From JANXVV01 sp038230975 (GTDB taxonomy: Bacteria > Planctomycetota > Phycisphaerae > Tepidisphaerales > Tepidisphaeraceae): DNA of 13,932 bases. The notes under the pieces are model-generated. The model had not been told where the DNA came from. It did no database searches and saw only the letters and a list, made by a program, of their open reading frames with translations. The translations under genes and the position numbers were made by a program. This document shows, piece by piece, positions 6,926-13,730 of this stretch. The first letter of the stretch is position 1. Each line of letters opens with the position of its first letter. The DNA is taken from contig JBBRMF010000131.1 of NCBI GenBank assembly GCA_038230975.1, positions 1 to 13,932 of the forward strand. Direction: 5' to 3'.

Positions 6926-7468
6926 CTATTTATTCGTTGGATTCGGCATCTTGCGATCTGGGGCTTTGAATCGTTCATCAATGATGGGTGTATCCTCGGG
7001 CAACTGAATGCGGTTCAGGTCGACGATCTTTCCATCGACAATCAGTTCGATGAACGTGGTGTTCATCCATCGGACGCGCACGTTGCTTTGACCCGGGATC
7101 GGGGTTTCGGGGTTGCCTTTCGTGTCGTTGGCGGCAGGTGGTGAACGAACGATCACGCCTGCGTTAATGGTCATATCCATCCAGGTATTCGGCGCGCGCA
7201 CGAGGAAGATTGGAGCACCCTTGCTCTTGACCTCTAATAAATGTGGCCATGCTTTTTCGAATTCGGCGCGATCCGTAAAGGGGATTTCATAATGACGTTG
7301 CTCGACCATCGGGCCGACGAGCGTGTGAGCGTGTTCGCGTAACGGTTCCAATTCGGCAGGCCATGTTTTTGGCCAATCACCTTCGTAAGAAACGGAGTAC
7401 AGTGCGTAAGACGTGGTGCAGATGGCGACGAAGCCGATCAAGGTCAAAAAGGCGGATGCTCGTTTCAT
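6926..7468 (-). CDS. Secreted or membrane-anchored protein of unknown function
   Basis: A 180-residue protein with an N-terminal hydrophobic segment (RASAFLTLIGFVAICTTSYA) that is a signal peptide or anchor. The segment DWPKTWPAELEPLREHAHTL, then VGPMVEQRHYEIPF and FEKAWPHLLEVKSKGAP, resembles uncharacterised planctomycete proteins I have met but cannot name. A Pro/Lys-rich end (FKAPDRKMPNPTNK) closes it. Three ATGs compete: GAGGA at 7475-7479 directly abuts the ATG at 7474 but stands six bases from the ATG at 7468, so 7468 is chosen. The frame stays open to 7714, but that extension overlaps the upstream relic and lacks any protein-like pattern. The 220 bases between 7469 and 7688 show no gene and no clear promoter. 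It heads the three-gene run. Confidence 0.8.
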   Translation of the reverse strand: MKRASAFLTLIGFVAICTTSYALYSVSYEGDWPKTWPAELEPLREHAHTLVGPMVEQRHYEIPFTDRAEFEKAWPHLLEVKSKGAPIFLVRAPNTWMDMTINAGVIVRSPPAANDTKGNPETPIPGQSNVRVRWMNTTFIELIVDGKIVDLNRIQLPEDTPIIDERFKAPDRKMPNPTNK

Positions 7469-7688
7469 CTTCATTCCTCGTTCGAATTTCGGCTGAACAT
7501 TCATCTCGTAGACGAACGAACCTTCTATTTGTTCCCGGGCGTCGGCAAGTTTCTTTGGCATCTGTTTCTTCGGTGTAGGGCGCCCGTCCGGGGATTGAGG
7601 CTGGTTCCTATCAGAGAGAACGTCACTTCGAGGGATGAGGCGCGCAATCGAGTGAAAAGTTAGCAGTCGAAACAGGGGCCGCAATCTT

Positions 7689-8268
7689 TCATTTCGAGTC
7701 TCGAATAAGTTCATCCGCTACCGGCTGAAAAACCTTGCTTCCGTAAATGCTGCCGTAGTAAGAAAGATGAGTTTTATCGTAGTAAAGGGAACGATTGTCT
7801 TCAACGGTAATGCAACGCCCATCCGAACAAAAAAGATCGAACGGATCAAGGACCGCGGCTTCGCTACTCTTGTGCTTTGATACGACCTCGGACGGTAACT
7901 TGTCCGTGGCCGCTCTGCGCCGGAGTCCCGCATTTCTCGGCATGAAGCTCGCCTTGATCGACTTGCCCTCGTTGACAGGCGCCGCAAGCTTCAGCGGAAC
8001 ATTATACGCGAACTCCGGCGGCGCAAGCATCACCCAAACCTTGCAACCTTTGCCGTTGAAGAATTGAATGGTTTCTTCAAGCTGTTGCGAGAGCAATTCT
8101 CGCTGCTGATCCATGGCGGAAGAAGAGCGGTCGCCTACATGGGGTATAGATGGGAAGAAGTCCGGGCAACCCTTCAAGACAGGAATGCCATCCACCTGCC
8201 AGGATAACGTGCGTAACATGAATGCTGTCGAGGATGAGATAACAATAGGCGCCGGCCACCGTTCTCAT
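7689..8268 (-). pseudogene. SGNH domain relic of an acyltransferase-3 (OafA-like) protein
   Basis: The main open frame (7689-8219) ends with DPFDLFCSDGRCITVEDN, RSLYYDKTHLSYYGS, the typical C-terminal end of the SGNH domain fused to membrane O-acyltransferases, with the catalytic Asp-x-x-His in DKTH and the Cys pair around SDGR. Upstream in the same frame is DGIPVLKGCPDFF. The preceding conserved strand, HVTHVILAGGW, lies in a different frame (8193-8268), so a frameshift sits near 8186-8195. Beyond it a TAG stops the frame at once, and no Gly-Asp-Ser motif or multi-helix acyltransferase domain (normally 300 or more residues) is found in the next 450 bases. It is therefore both 5'-truncated and frameshifted. 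An intact relative would O-acylate surface glycan. Confidence 0.8.
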
Positions 8269-8383
8269 AAGTGTCTATGAAATTATAACTTGCGATATTT
8301 AGTTGGCTCTGTACTGCAATGCCAAAAGTAGGAATTGAGACAGGTTCGTAAGTGATTTACCGCTTGCAATCGGACGAGGCTGG

Positions 8384-8430
8384 AAAAGGGGACACGAATC
8401 AAAACCGCTTGCTCACTCGTGTCCCTTTTT
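8384..8430. terminator. Palindrome with T tract: terminator or REP-like element
   Basis: Arms AAAAGGGGACACGA (8384-8397) and TCGTGTCCCTTTTT (8417-8430) form a 14-pair stem with one G-T wobble around a 19-base loop. The plus-strand 3' arm ends in five Ts, the minus-strand one in four, so it could end transcription in both directions. It lies about 300 bases past ribD, far for a simple ribD terminator. The A-rich GGGGACA arm also resembles the REP-type palindromes seen in many environmental genomes, so a dispersed element is an alternative. Confidence 0.5.
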
Positions 8431-8475
8431 AATGTCCAGTGGTTACTTCCGATAAAATCACGTAAAAATGTGAAT

Positions 8476-8490
8476 GTGCGATTGTCGCAC
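8476..8490. other. Short perfect stem-loop
   Basis: GTGCGA (8476-8481) and TCGCAC (8485-8490) are perfectly complementary around a TTG loop. With no gene adjacent and no T tract, a role as operator or terminator is only a possibility; a six-pair stem can arise by chance. Confidence 0.3.
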
Positions 8491-8573
8491 GTCGGCCTGC
8501 AATGTGACTAGGACATTTCTCCGTTAGAAAACAAAAATGCAGGTTTTTCGGAATAGATCGGGACCTTGAAAAC

Positions 8574-8593
8574 TGTTGCATTTTGTTGCATTT
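8574..8593. repeat. Tandem 10-base direct repeat
   Basis: TGTTGCATTT occurs twice with no spacer. A repeat length near one helical turn would put both copies on the same DNA face, as in tandem protein-binding sites. It lies 130 bases beyond the ribD stop in a gene-free stretch, and no gene start next to it explains it as an operator. Confidence 0.5.
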
Positions 8594-8723
8594 CGTCCGC
8601 CGCGCGGAAGCAATGTAACAAGAACAGTCGACGGGATAACCCGGACTAAGGTGGAAGTTTTCAGGCGGCATGCAGAGTTATTCCGAAGACCGGGATTTGA
8701 CGCGGCTGAATGGGGATGTGGAA

Positions 8724-9884
8724 TTACCCGAGGGTTTGGTTCGAAAGAAAATCGGCGGACGGCACGTTCGCAAAGAAGACGGGGCTGAGTGGATTGAGAT
8801 ACTCGGTGAGCGTGTCCCCGGTGAGTTCGATCTGGCCGGTCTGGACATAATCAGCGGGAACCGTAGCGGCAGTGGGAGCGGTCGGGTCATCGACTGTCCT
8901 GGTCGAGCGATTCACCCAGAGTCGATCCACCCACCCCTCCTGAAAAAAGCGAGCGGCAAGCGACGGGCCGGGCTCCACCAATAGATGCGTGATGCGATCG
9001 GGAGAAAGATGTCGCAGCATTTGTTCGAGCCAAAGCAAACCCGGTTGGATGCTGGTTAAGCCGGTGATTTCGATGCCTGAAACTTTCAGTATATTTGCCT
9101 TCTCGGTATCAAGCAGAAGTTCGGAACAGAAGATTCTCACCGGGATCTGGCGTGCGGATTGAGCAAGCTTTGACGTAACCGGTGTGCGAAGATGGGTGTC
9201 GAGAATCAGGCGATGCAAAGGCCGAGTACGCGGGACGTCGCGCGCGGTCAGCGACGGGTCGTCGGCCAATACGGTATTGATCCCGACGAGAATTGCATCG
9301 CATCTTGAACGCAACCGATGGACCGCGCGAGTGGATGATTCATTGCTGATCTGAAGTCGCGCCCCTCCAGGCCCGGCGATTTTGTCGTCGGCGGTTTGGG
9401 CCCATTTAAGGGTGATATACGGGCGCGCCCGTTCGCCGGCCATGCGAAGAAAAAAGGGTGCCGCGAGTTGTTTGGCTTCACTTTCGCAAATCCCGCAATC
9501 AACCTGAATTCCTGCGGCGCGCAACTGTGCGATCCCTTTGCCGGCCACCTGAGGATTAGGGTCCATGCACGCGACGACCACCCGCGATACCCGGGCTTCG
9601 ATCAACCTTGGAACGCACGGCGGGGTTTGTTTTCCCAAATGACAACACGGCTCGAGCGTCACGTACGCCGTCGCGCCCTCGGGAGATTCGGTGCATGCCG
9701 CAAGCGCATTCGGCTCGGCATGGGATTGGCCGTATTTTTGATGATACCCTTGCCCGATGACGCGTGCTTCTTTGACGATCACACAACCGACCATCGGATT
9801 GGGTTCGACACTGCCTCGACCATCCATCGCAAGACGGATGGCCTGCTGCATAAAATCGAAGTGGATTTGAGGAGAACTTTTCAT
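8724..9884 (-). CDS. ribD: Bifunctional riboflavin deaminase/reductase RibD
   Basis: A 386-residue two-domain cytosolic enzyme of riboflavin synthesis: the N-terminal domain deaminates the diaminopyrimidine made from GTP, the C-terminal domain reduces the ribosyl group with NADPH. The deaminase zinc site is visible as HAEPNA (His55, Glu57) and LEPCCHLGKQTPPC (77-90). In that second motif Cys80 to Cys90 is one residue longer than the usual C-x8-C, but Cys81 to Cys90 has the usual spacing, so which Cys binds zinc is open. The substrate loop VEPNPMVGCVIV is at 26-37. The reductase domain begins at ITLKWAQTADDKIAG and includes AILVGINTVLADDPSLTAR and LLVEPGPSLAARFF. The start at 9884 gives a normal N terminus, though no Shine-Dalgarno is seen; the frame is open to 10034, overlapping lspA. 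It follows lspA by 50 bases. No RFN riboswitch is evident. Confidence 0.96.
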   Translation of the reverse strand: MKSSPQIHFDFMQQAIRLAMDGRGSVEPNPMVGCVIVKEARVIGQGYHQKYGQSHAEPNALAACTESPEGATAYVTLEPCCHLGKQTPPCVPRLIEARVSRVVVACMDPNPQVAGKGIAQLRAAGIQVDCGICESEAKQLAAPFFLRMAGERARPYITLKWAQTADDKIAGPGGARLQISNESSTRAVHRLRSRCDAILVGINTVLADDPSLTARDVPRTRPLHRLILDTHLRTPVTSKLAQSARQIPVRIFCSELLLDTEKANILKVSGIEITGLTSIQPGLLWLEQMLRHLSPDRITHLLVEPGPSLAARFFQEGWVDRLWVNRSTRTVDDPTAPTAATVPADYVQTGQIELTGDTLTEYLNPLSPVFFANVPSADFLSNQTLG

Positions 9885-9934
9885 CGCGTTTTGTGGAATT
9901 TTACGCCGGAGATCTGAGATTGACGCACAGTGGA

Positions 9935-10546
9935 TCACGGTGGCGGAATGACGAGTGATGCTTCGCTCTTTGCGTGAATTCCGGATCGCATGTGGAAGAG
10001 GCTGTATAGAAAGATGAGCCCCACTCCCACACACAGCAGAACGTCGGCGACGTTAAATATCCAAGGGAAGATGCCCCATTTTGGAAGGCCGTAAATCATG
10101 TCGCGAACGTAGCCGTACCGAAAGCGGTCGTACATATTCCCCAGCACACCGGCCAACAGAAGTCCAAGTACAAATTGATAAAAACGCTGCCTGCCGCTCG
10201 TGGCAAACAGATAGGACAAAAAGAAAATTGCCGCCAGGGAGATGACCAGGAACAGCCATCTATGACCTTGCCCGAGCCCGAAAACGGCCCCTTCGTTGAC
10301 GGTCACGCGAAAGTGAAGCCAGCCGGGGATGAAGTCATATCCTTTGGTTGGGATCAGGTCATCGCGGGTGTCGACAAACCAATGTCGACGACCGTCTTCT
10401 CCGAGGCCACGATAAGGAATGCCCGACGCAATGCGCGTGAACGCGATGTACTTCGTCCAAAGATCCAGGGTGAAGCCGATAATCGTCGTCAGAAGAAATC
10501 GGGCCACGGCAGCGGGGGAGCAGAGGTTCTCAGTGGGAATTGCCAT
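9935..10546 (-). CDS. lspA: Lipoprotein signal peptidase II LspA
   Basis: A 203-residue inner-membrane aspartyl protease that removes the signal peptide from diacylglyceryl-modified prolipoproteins. Four hydrophobic segments are visible, at about 13-35, 95-116, 122-137 and 161-185. The conserved motifs are all present: DLWTK (28-32), NEGAVFG (84-90), GNMYDR (136-141, catalytic Asp140) and FNVADV (164-169, catalytic Asp168). It is about 40 residues longer than E. coli LspA (164), mostly through a polar segment at about 41-76 between the first helix and the periplasmic strand region. No clear Shine-Dalgarno precedes the start. It lies 98 bases after the dksA-like gene and 50 before ribD on the same strand, consistent with one transcription unit. 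Confidence 0.97.
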   Translation of the reverse strand: MAIPTENLCSPAAVARFLLTTIIGFTLDLWTKYIAFTRIASGIPYRGLGEDGRRHWFVDTRDDLIPTKGYDFIPGWLHFRVTVNEGAVFGLGQGHRWLFLVISLAAIFFLSYLFATSGRQRFYQFVLGLLLAGVLGNMYDRFRYGYVRDMIYGLPKWGIFPWIFNVADVLLCVGVGLIFLYSLFHMRSGIHAKSEASLVIPPP

Positions 10547-10644
10547 TAAACAGGAGTATAGAGCGGCGCGCCTTGCATTTGCTATGGGTATAGAGGATTC
10601 ACGCGATTGAGGATTTGAACCTCACTTGCCGAACCGAAACGTTC

Positions 10645-11571
10645 TCAGGCTCTTCGACCCATTCGTTGTTCGAGCTTTCGAGCGTGCTCAATTGAATATC
10701 GCGCCCACGGCTGCGCCTCTAAACGAGGCCGGCTGATCGGCTGCTGCGTGCCTTCGCACAAACCGTAAGTGCCATCCTGGATTTTAGACAGCGCATGGTT
10801 GATTTCTCGCAGGAGATTGCGGTCCTTTTCCATGAGGCCGAGCGTGAATTCCTGTTCGTAATTATCGGTTCCCATGTCAGCCATGTGCATGGGCAGATTG
10901 GAAAGATTGCTGTTCCCGCCACGCTGAAGAGCTTCATTTTCCATGGAGCTCATGTCACCGACCAGCTCTCGGCGTTTGGCCAGCAGCACATCGCGGAAAT
11001 GCTCCAGCTCGGCGCTCCGAATGCCAATCTGATTTTTGGCCGGTTTTGTGTCCGTGGGAACAGGTGCGGGAACCGAAATCCCCTTGCGTTCGGCATCCTT
11101 GCTTTTTTTCATTGACTTCTCGGGCTTTTTATCCGGCTCCGACCGAATCTGTACGTCGCCGTTGGACCCAGGTTTGCTTGAAGTCGTCATGGTCTTGATG
11201 GTTTTGACGAAGCTCACTGCAGATGTTTTTGCAGGAGATAATATAAGAGTTTTAGAAGGGAGCTTCTTTATGGCAGTCGCCACACCCAAATTCTTGAGCG
11301 ATCCCTTTGCCGAAGGAGCCAGCGCTTTAACCGCCTTAGGCGCTTTGGCTAAAGGTTTCAATCCCAGATTCGTCGCTTTCGATTTTGCAACGGGCAATTT
11401 ACTTGTCGAGCGAGACGCAGATTTTGCGATGGCTTTAGAGGGTGTTTTTTTGGCGGCTTTTGCAGAAGATTTCGCCGAAGCTGGCTTCAAAGGAATCTTG
11501 GGCTTAGATTGGCTCGCGCTGCGACCCATCTTTTTCTCTTTAGAGGGCTTCTTTTTCGATGCTTTTACCAC
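10645..11571 (-). CDS. DksA/TraR-like protein with degenerate zinc site and basic Ala/Lys-rich N-terminal tail
   Basis: The C-terminal part, from about residue 184 of 308, is a DksA-type domain: a long coiled-coil hairpin (AELEHFRDVLLAKRRELVGD ... EFTLGLMEKDRNLLREINHA) with acidic residues at its tip (MADMGTDNYEQE), then DGTYGLCEGT and PRLEAQPWARYSIEHAR. Classic DksA has four zinc Cys in this block; here only Cys272 remains, with Thr, Tyr/Ser and His/Ala at the other places. DksA acts through the RNA polymerase secondary channel. The first 180 or so residues are low-complexity, rich in Lys, Ala, Ser and Pro, like histone H1-type tails, suggesting nucleic-acid binding. I choose the GTG start at 11571 because AGAGGG (11579-11584) lies seven bases upstream; the frame is open to 11712 but that would overlap pheT, and an ATG at 11529 is possible. 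It is divergent from pheT. Confidence 0.85.
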   Translation of the reverse strand: MVKASKKKPSKEKKMGRSASQSKPKIPLKPASAKSSAKAAKKTPSKAIAKSASRSTSKLPVAKSKATNLGLKPLAKAPKAVKALAPSAKGSLKNLGVATAIKKLPSKTLILSPAKTSAVSFVKTIKTMTTSSKPGSNGDVQIRSEPDKKPEKSMKKSKDAERKGISVPAPVPTDTKPAKNQIGIRSAELEHFRDVLLAKRRELVGDMSSMENEALQRGGNSNLSNLPMHMADMGTDNYEQEFTLGLMEKDRNLLREINHALSKIQDGTYGLCEGTQQPISRPRLEAQPWARYSIEHARKLEQRMGRRA

Positions 11572-11578
11572 AGAGTAA

Positions 11579-11584
11579 CCCTCT
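11579..11584 (-). promoter_or_regulatory. Ribosome binding site deciding the GTG start of the dksA-like gene
   Basis: On the minus strand this reads AGAGGG, followed by seven bases and then GTG at 11571. The other candidate starts in the frame (ATG at 11712 or 11529) lack a comparable site. Confidence 0.55.
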
Positions 11585-11622
11585 TTCCATATCGTGAGTT
11601 GCGCTTCCTCGAACCTAAGCCC

Positions 11623-11631
11623 TGCTACAAT
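11623..11631 (+). promoter_or_regulatory. Possible extended -10 promoter for pheT
   Basis: TGCTACAAT fits an extended -10 element (TG-N-TATAAT with one mismatch) in the 139-base divergent gap, giving a leader of roughly 70 bases before pheT. The best -35-like hexamer, TTGCGC at 11599-11604, is too far away (21 bases), so the extended -10 would have to carry recognition. Confidence 0.38.
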
Positions 11632-11710
11632 ATCCGAACGACTTCTTCGCGTCAACGTTGCCTGCGCGAGATTTGACTCTGGGATGGCCGCCATTACATT
11701 GGTACATCCC

Positions 11711-13723
11711 ATGAAAATCAGCCTCGAATGGCTCCACAGTTATCTCCCCGGTTCGTTAGAGGCTTTGGCCGCCGGGGACGCGCTCACGCACGGCGGGCTT
11801 CCGGTCGAAATTTTTGAGAAGCACGGGGACGATGATGTGATCGACGTCGAGGTCACCAGCAATCGCAGCGATTGCCTTTCGCACCTTGGCGTCGCTCGTG
11901 AGTTGGCCGCACTGCTGGACCGTGCTTCCCAGGATATCAACCCGAGCCCCAGGGAATGCGCATTTCAAACATCTGAGGTTGCCAGTGTTCGGATTGACAC
12001 GATGGATCTATGTCCCCATTACACGGCCCGTGTAATTCGGAATGTCAAAATCGGTCCGAGTCCGGCGTGGATGGTTCGGCGGCTTGAGGCTGTCGGGCTG
12101 CGCTCGATCAACAATGTCGTCGACGTCACCAATTATGTGATGTTTGAGATGGGCCAACCGCTCCACGCCTTCGATTTCGACAAAATTGGCGGCAGTCAGA
12201 TCATTGTTCGACGAGCAAACCCGGGTGAAAAGCTTGTCAGCCTCGATGGTAAAACCCATTCGCTTTCCCCCGATATGCTGGTGATCGCCGACCGTGACAA
12301 GGCGGTCGCCTTGGCCGGAATTATGGGAGGGCTTGAGAGCGAAGTGGGACTGAACACCACGACGATCCTGCTCGAGTCCGCGCGATTTGAACCGTTGATC
12401 GTGCGGAAAACCGCTCGAAGTTTGGCGATGAAAAGCGATAGTTCCTATCGCTTTGAACGCGGTATTGATCCAACGCTTCCGGAGCGTGCCAGCCTTCGTG
12501 CGGCTCAGCTCATTCTTGAAACTGCCGGCGGGGAATTGTTGAGTGGGCAAGTTCAGGCGGGGGCAAGCGGTTATATTCCCAAGAAGCTCGTGCTTCGTTT
12601 GTCGAAGTTGAAACGAGTGCTTGGAATTGATATCGCTCCGGACGAAGCGGTGGCCGCATTGCACAGGCTTCAGTTCTCTCCAAAGCTCGACGGCGACCAG
12701 ATTGAGGTCACCGTTCCCCACTGGCGACTTGACATTAATATTGAGGTGGATCTGGTTGAGGAAGTTGCGCGCATCCTCGGTTACGCGCGGATTCCGATGC
12801 GCGATGAGATTTCCGTTCGACTGCAACCGGCCGATCCGGCTGCGAAGGCCATCGGAGCGTTGCGCGATATTCTCGTTGCCGGGGGATACTTCGAGGCTGT
12901 CACTTTTAGTTTTGTCAGCGACCTGTTGGCCGAAGATTTCAAATCCGCTGATGCCGCTGGCCTTCCGCGCGCCGATGCCGCCGTTCGCAAGGCGGATGCA
13001 AGTTTGCGGCCGAGTATTCTTCCGGGATTGCTTGAAGCCGTCGCTCGAAATGAAAACAACGGCAGTCTTGGCGCGAAGCTTTTCGAGATCGGATCGACAT
13101 TCTGGACCGCCGCCGGGAACAACCAGATTATGGAGCGCCGATGTCTGGGAATCGTTGGGTCGTCGGAACTCCACGAAGTTCGTGGTGTTGTCGAGGCTCT
13201 TTTAAATAAGCTGGATTCACGTCGGACCGTGCGTGTTATTCCGGCGGAACATGCCGGTTACGTATCGGCTGCCTGCGGTCGTATCGAGTGGGGTGATCAT
13301 GCGGTCGGCTGGATTGGCAAAGTCAGTCGCTCGGTCGCCGGGAAATTGTCCCTGCGTGAAATACCCGTCATGGCCGAGTTGGATCTGCAAACACTGCTCG
13401 CCGGTCTGCAACCCGTGGCAACGCTAAAACCGTTGCCGAAATTTCCTGCCATCTCCCGCGATTTATCGCTCATTGTTCTCGATTCGATTCGCTATGAACA
13501 AATACAAGCACTTATCTATTCGTTGTCGCTTGAGCATTTGGAGTGTTTGGAATATGTCACGACGTATCAGGGTAAACCCCTGGCCACCGGGACCAAGAGT
13601 GTGACGGTGAAGTTATTGTTCCGGTCCTTGGAAAAAACCCTGGCGAGTGACGATGCGGATGAATCGTTGAAGAAAGTCATTAACGCTGCGGCAGGGCAGC
13701 TTCAGGCAACTTTGAGAGTTTGA
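11711..13723 (+). CDS. pheT: Phenylalanyl-tRNA synthetase beta subunit PheT, lacking the EMAP-like tRNA-binding domain
   Basis: A 670-residue subunit of the alpha2-beta2 enzyme that charges tRNA-Phe. After the N-terminal MKISLEWLHSYLP segment the chain passes almost at once (residues 34-44) to DVEVTSNRSDCLSHLGVARE, skipping the roughly 110-residue OB-fold tRNA-binding insertion present in E. coli PheT (about 795 residues). The rest is complete: the B3/B4 editing-type domain at about 100-280 (VVDVTNYVMFEMGQPLHAFD), B5 at about 290-360 (PHWRLDINIEVDLVEEVAR with acidic Mg-binding residues), the catalytic-like core, and the FDX-ACB anticodon-binding domain at about 578-670 starting KPLPKFPAISRDLSLIV. 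The family N terminus fixes the start at 11711, although no Shine-Dalgarno is clear and the frame is open from 11594. No pheS is in the window, so the usual pheS-pheT pair is split or lies elsewhere. Confidence 0.97.
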   Translation: MKISLEWLHSYLPGSLEALAAGDALTHGGLPVEIFEKHGDDDVIDVEVTSNRSDCLSHLGVARELAALLDRASQDINPSPRECAFQTSEVASVRIDTMDLCPHYTARVIRNVKIGPSPAWMVRRLEAVGLRSINNVVDVTNYVMFEMGQPLHAFDFDKIGGSQIIVRRANPGEKLVSLDGKTHSLSPDMLVIADRDKAVALAGIMGGLESEVGLNTTTILLESARFEPLIVRKTARSLAMKSDSSYRFERGIDPTLPERASLRAAQLILETAGGELLSGQVQAGASGYIPKKLVLRLSKLKRVLGIDIAPDEAVAALHRLQFSPKLDGDQIEVTVPHWRLDINIEVDLVEEVARILGYARIPMRDEISVRLQPADPAAKAIGALRDILVAGGYFEAVTFSFVSDLLAEDFKSADAAGLPRADAAVRKADASLRPSILPGLLEAVARNENNGSLGAKLFEIGSTFWTAAGNNQIMERRCLGIVGSSELHEVRGVVEALLNKLDSRRTVRVIPAEHAGYVSAACGRIEWGDHAVGWIGKVSRSVAGKLSLREIPVMAELDLQTLLAGLQPVATLKPLPKFPAISRDLSLIVLDSIRYEQIQALIYSLSLEHLECLEYVTTYQGKPLATGTKSVTVKLLFRSLEKTLASDDADESLKKVINAAAGQLQATLRV

Positions 13724-13730
13724 GTCTCAC

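Larger units (their letters stand above)
8269..8723. other. 455-base noncoding region with palindrome and tandem repeat
   Basis: No gene is supported here on either strand. It contains the palindrome at 8384-8430, the stem-loop at 8476-8490 and the tandem decamer at 8574-8593, listed separately, plus a 9-base direct repeat ACCGCTTGC at 8359-8367 and 8404-8412. On the minus strand there is a TATAAT sequence just upstream of the acyltransferase relic, without a matching -35. Open frames crossing it on the plus strand are shadows of ribD. Confidence 0.55.

Noticed and set aside
10547..10644. Possible regulatory RNA between the dksA-like gene and lspA
   Set aside because: Only 98 bases, with no stable hairpin or known riboswitch pattern seen by eye.
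11036..11578. 180-codon plus-strand frame opposite the dksA-like gene
   Set aside because: Phe/Ala/Leu-rich complement of the Lys/Ala-rich tail; expected composition of an antisense shadow.
12008..13174. 388-codon minus-strand frame opposite pheT
   Set aside because: Lies wholly within pheT and reads as low-information Arg/Asn/Ser-rich sequence; a shadow of a conserved gene.
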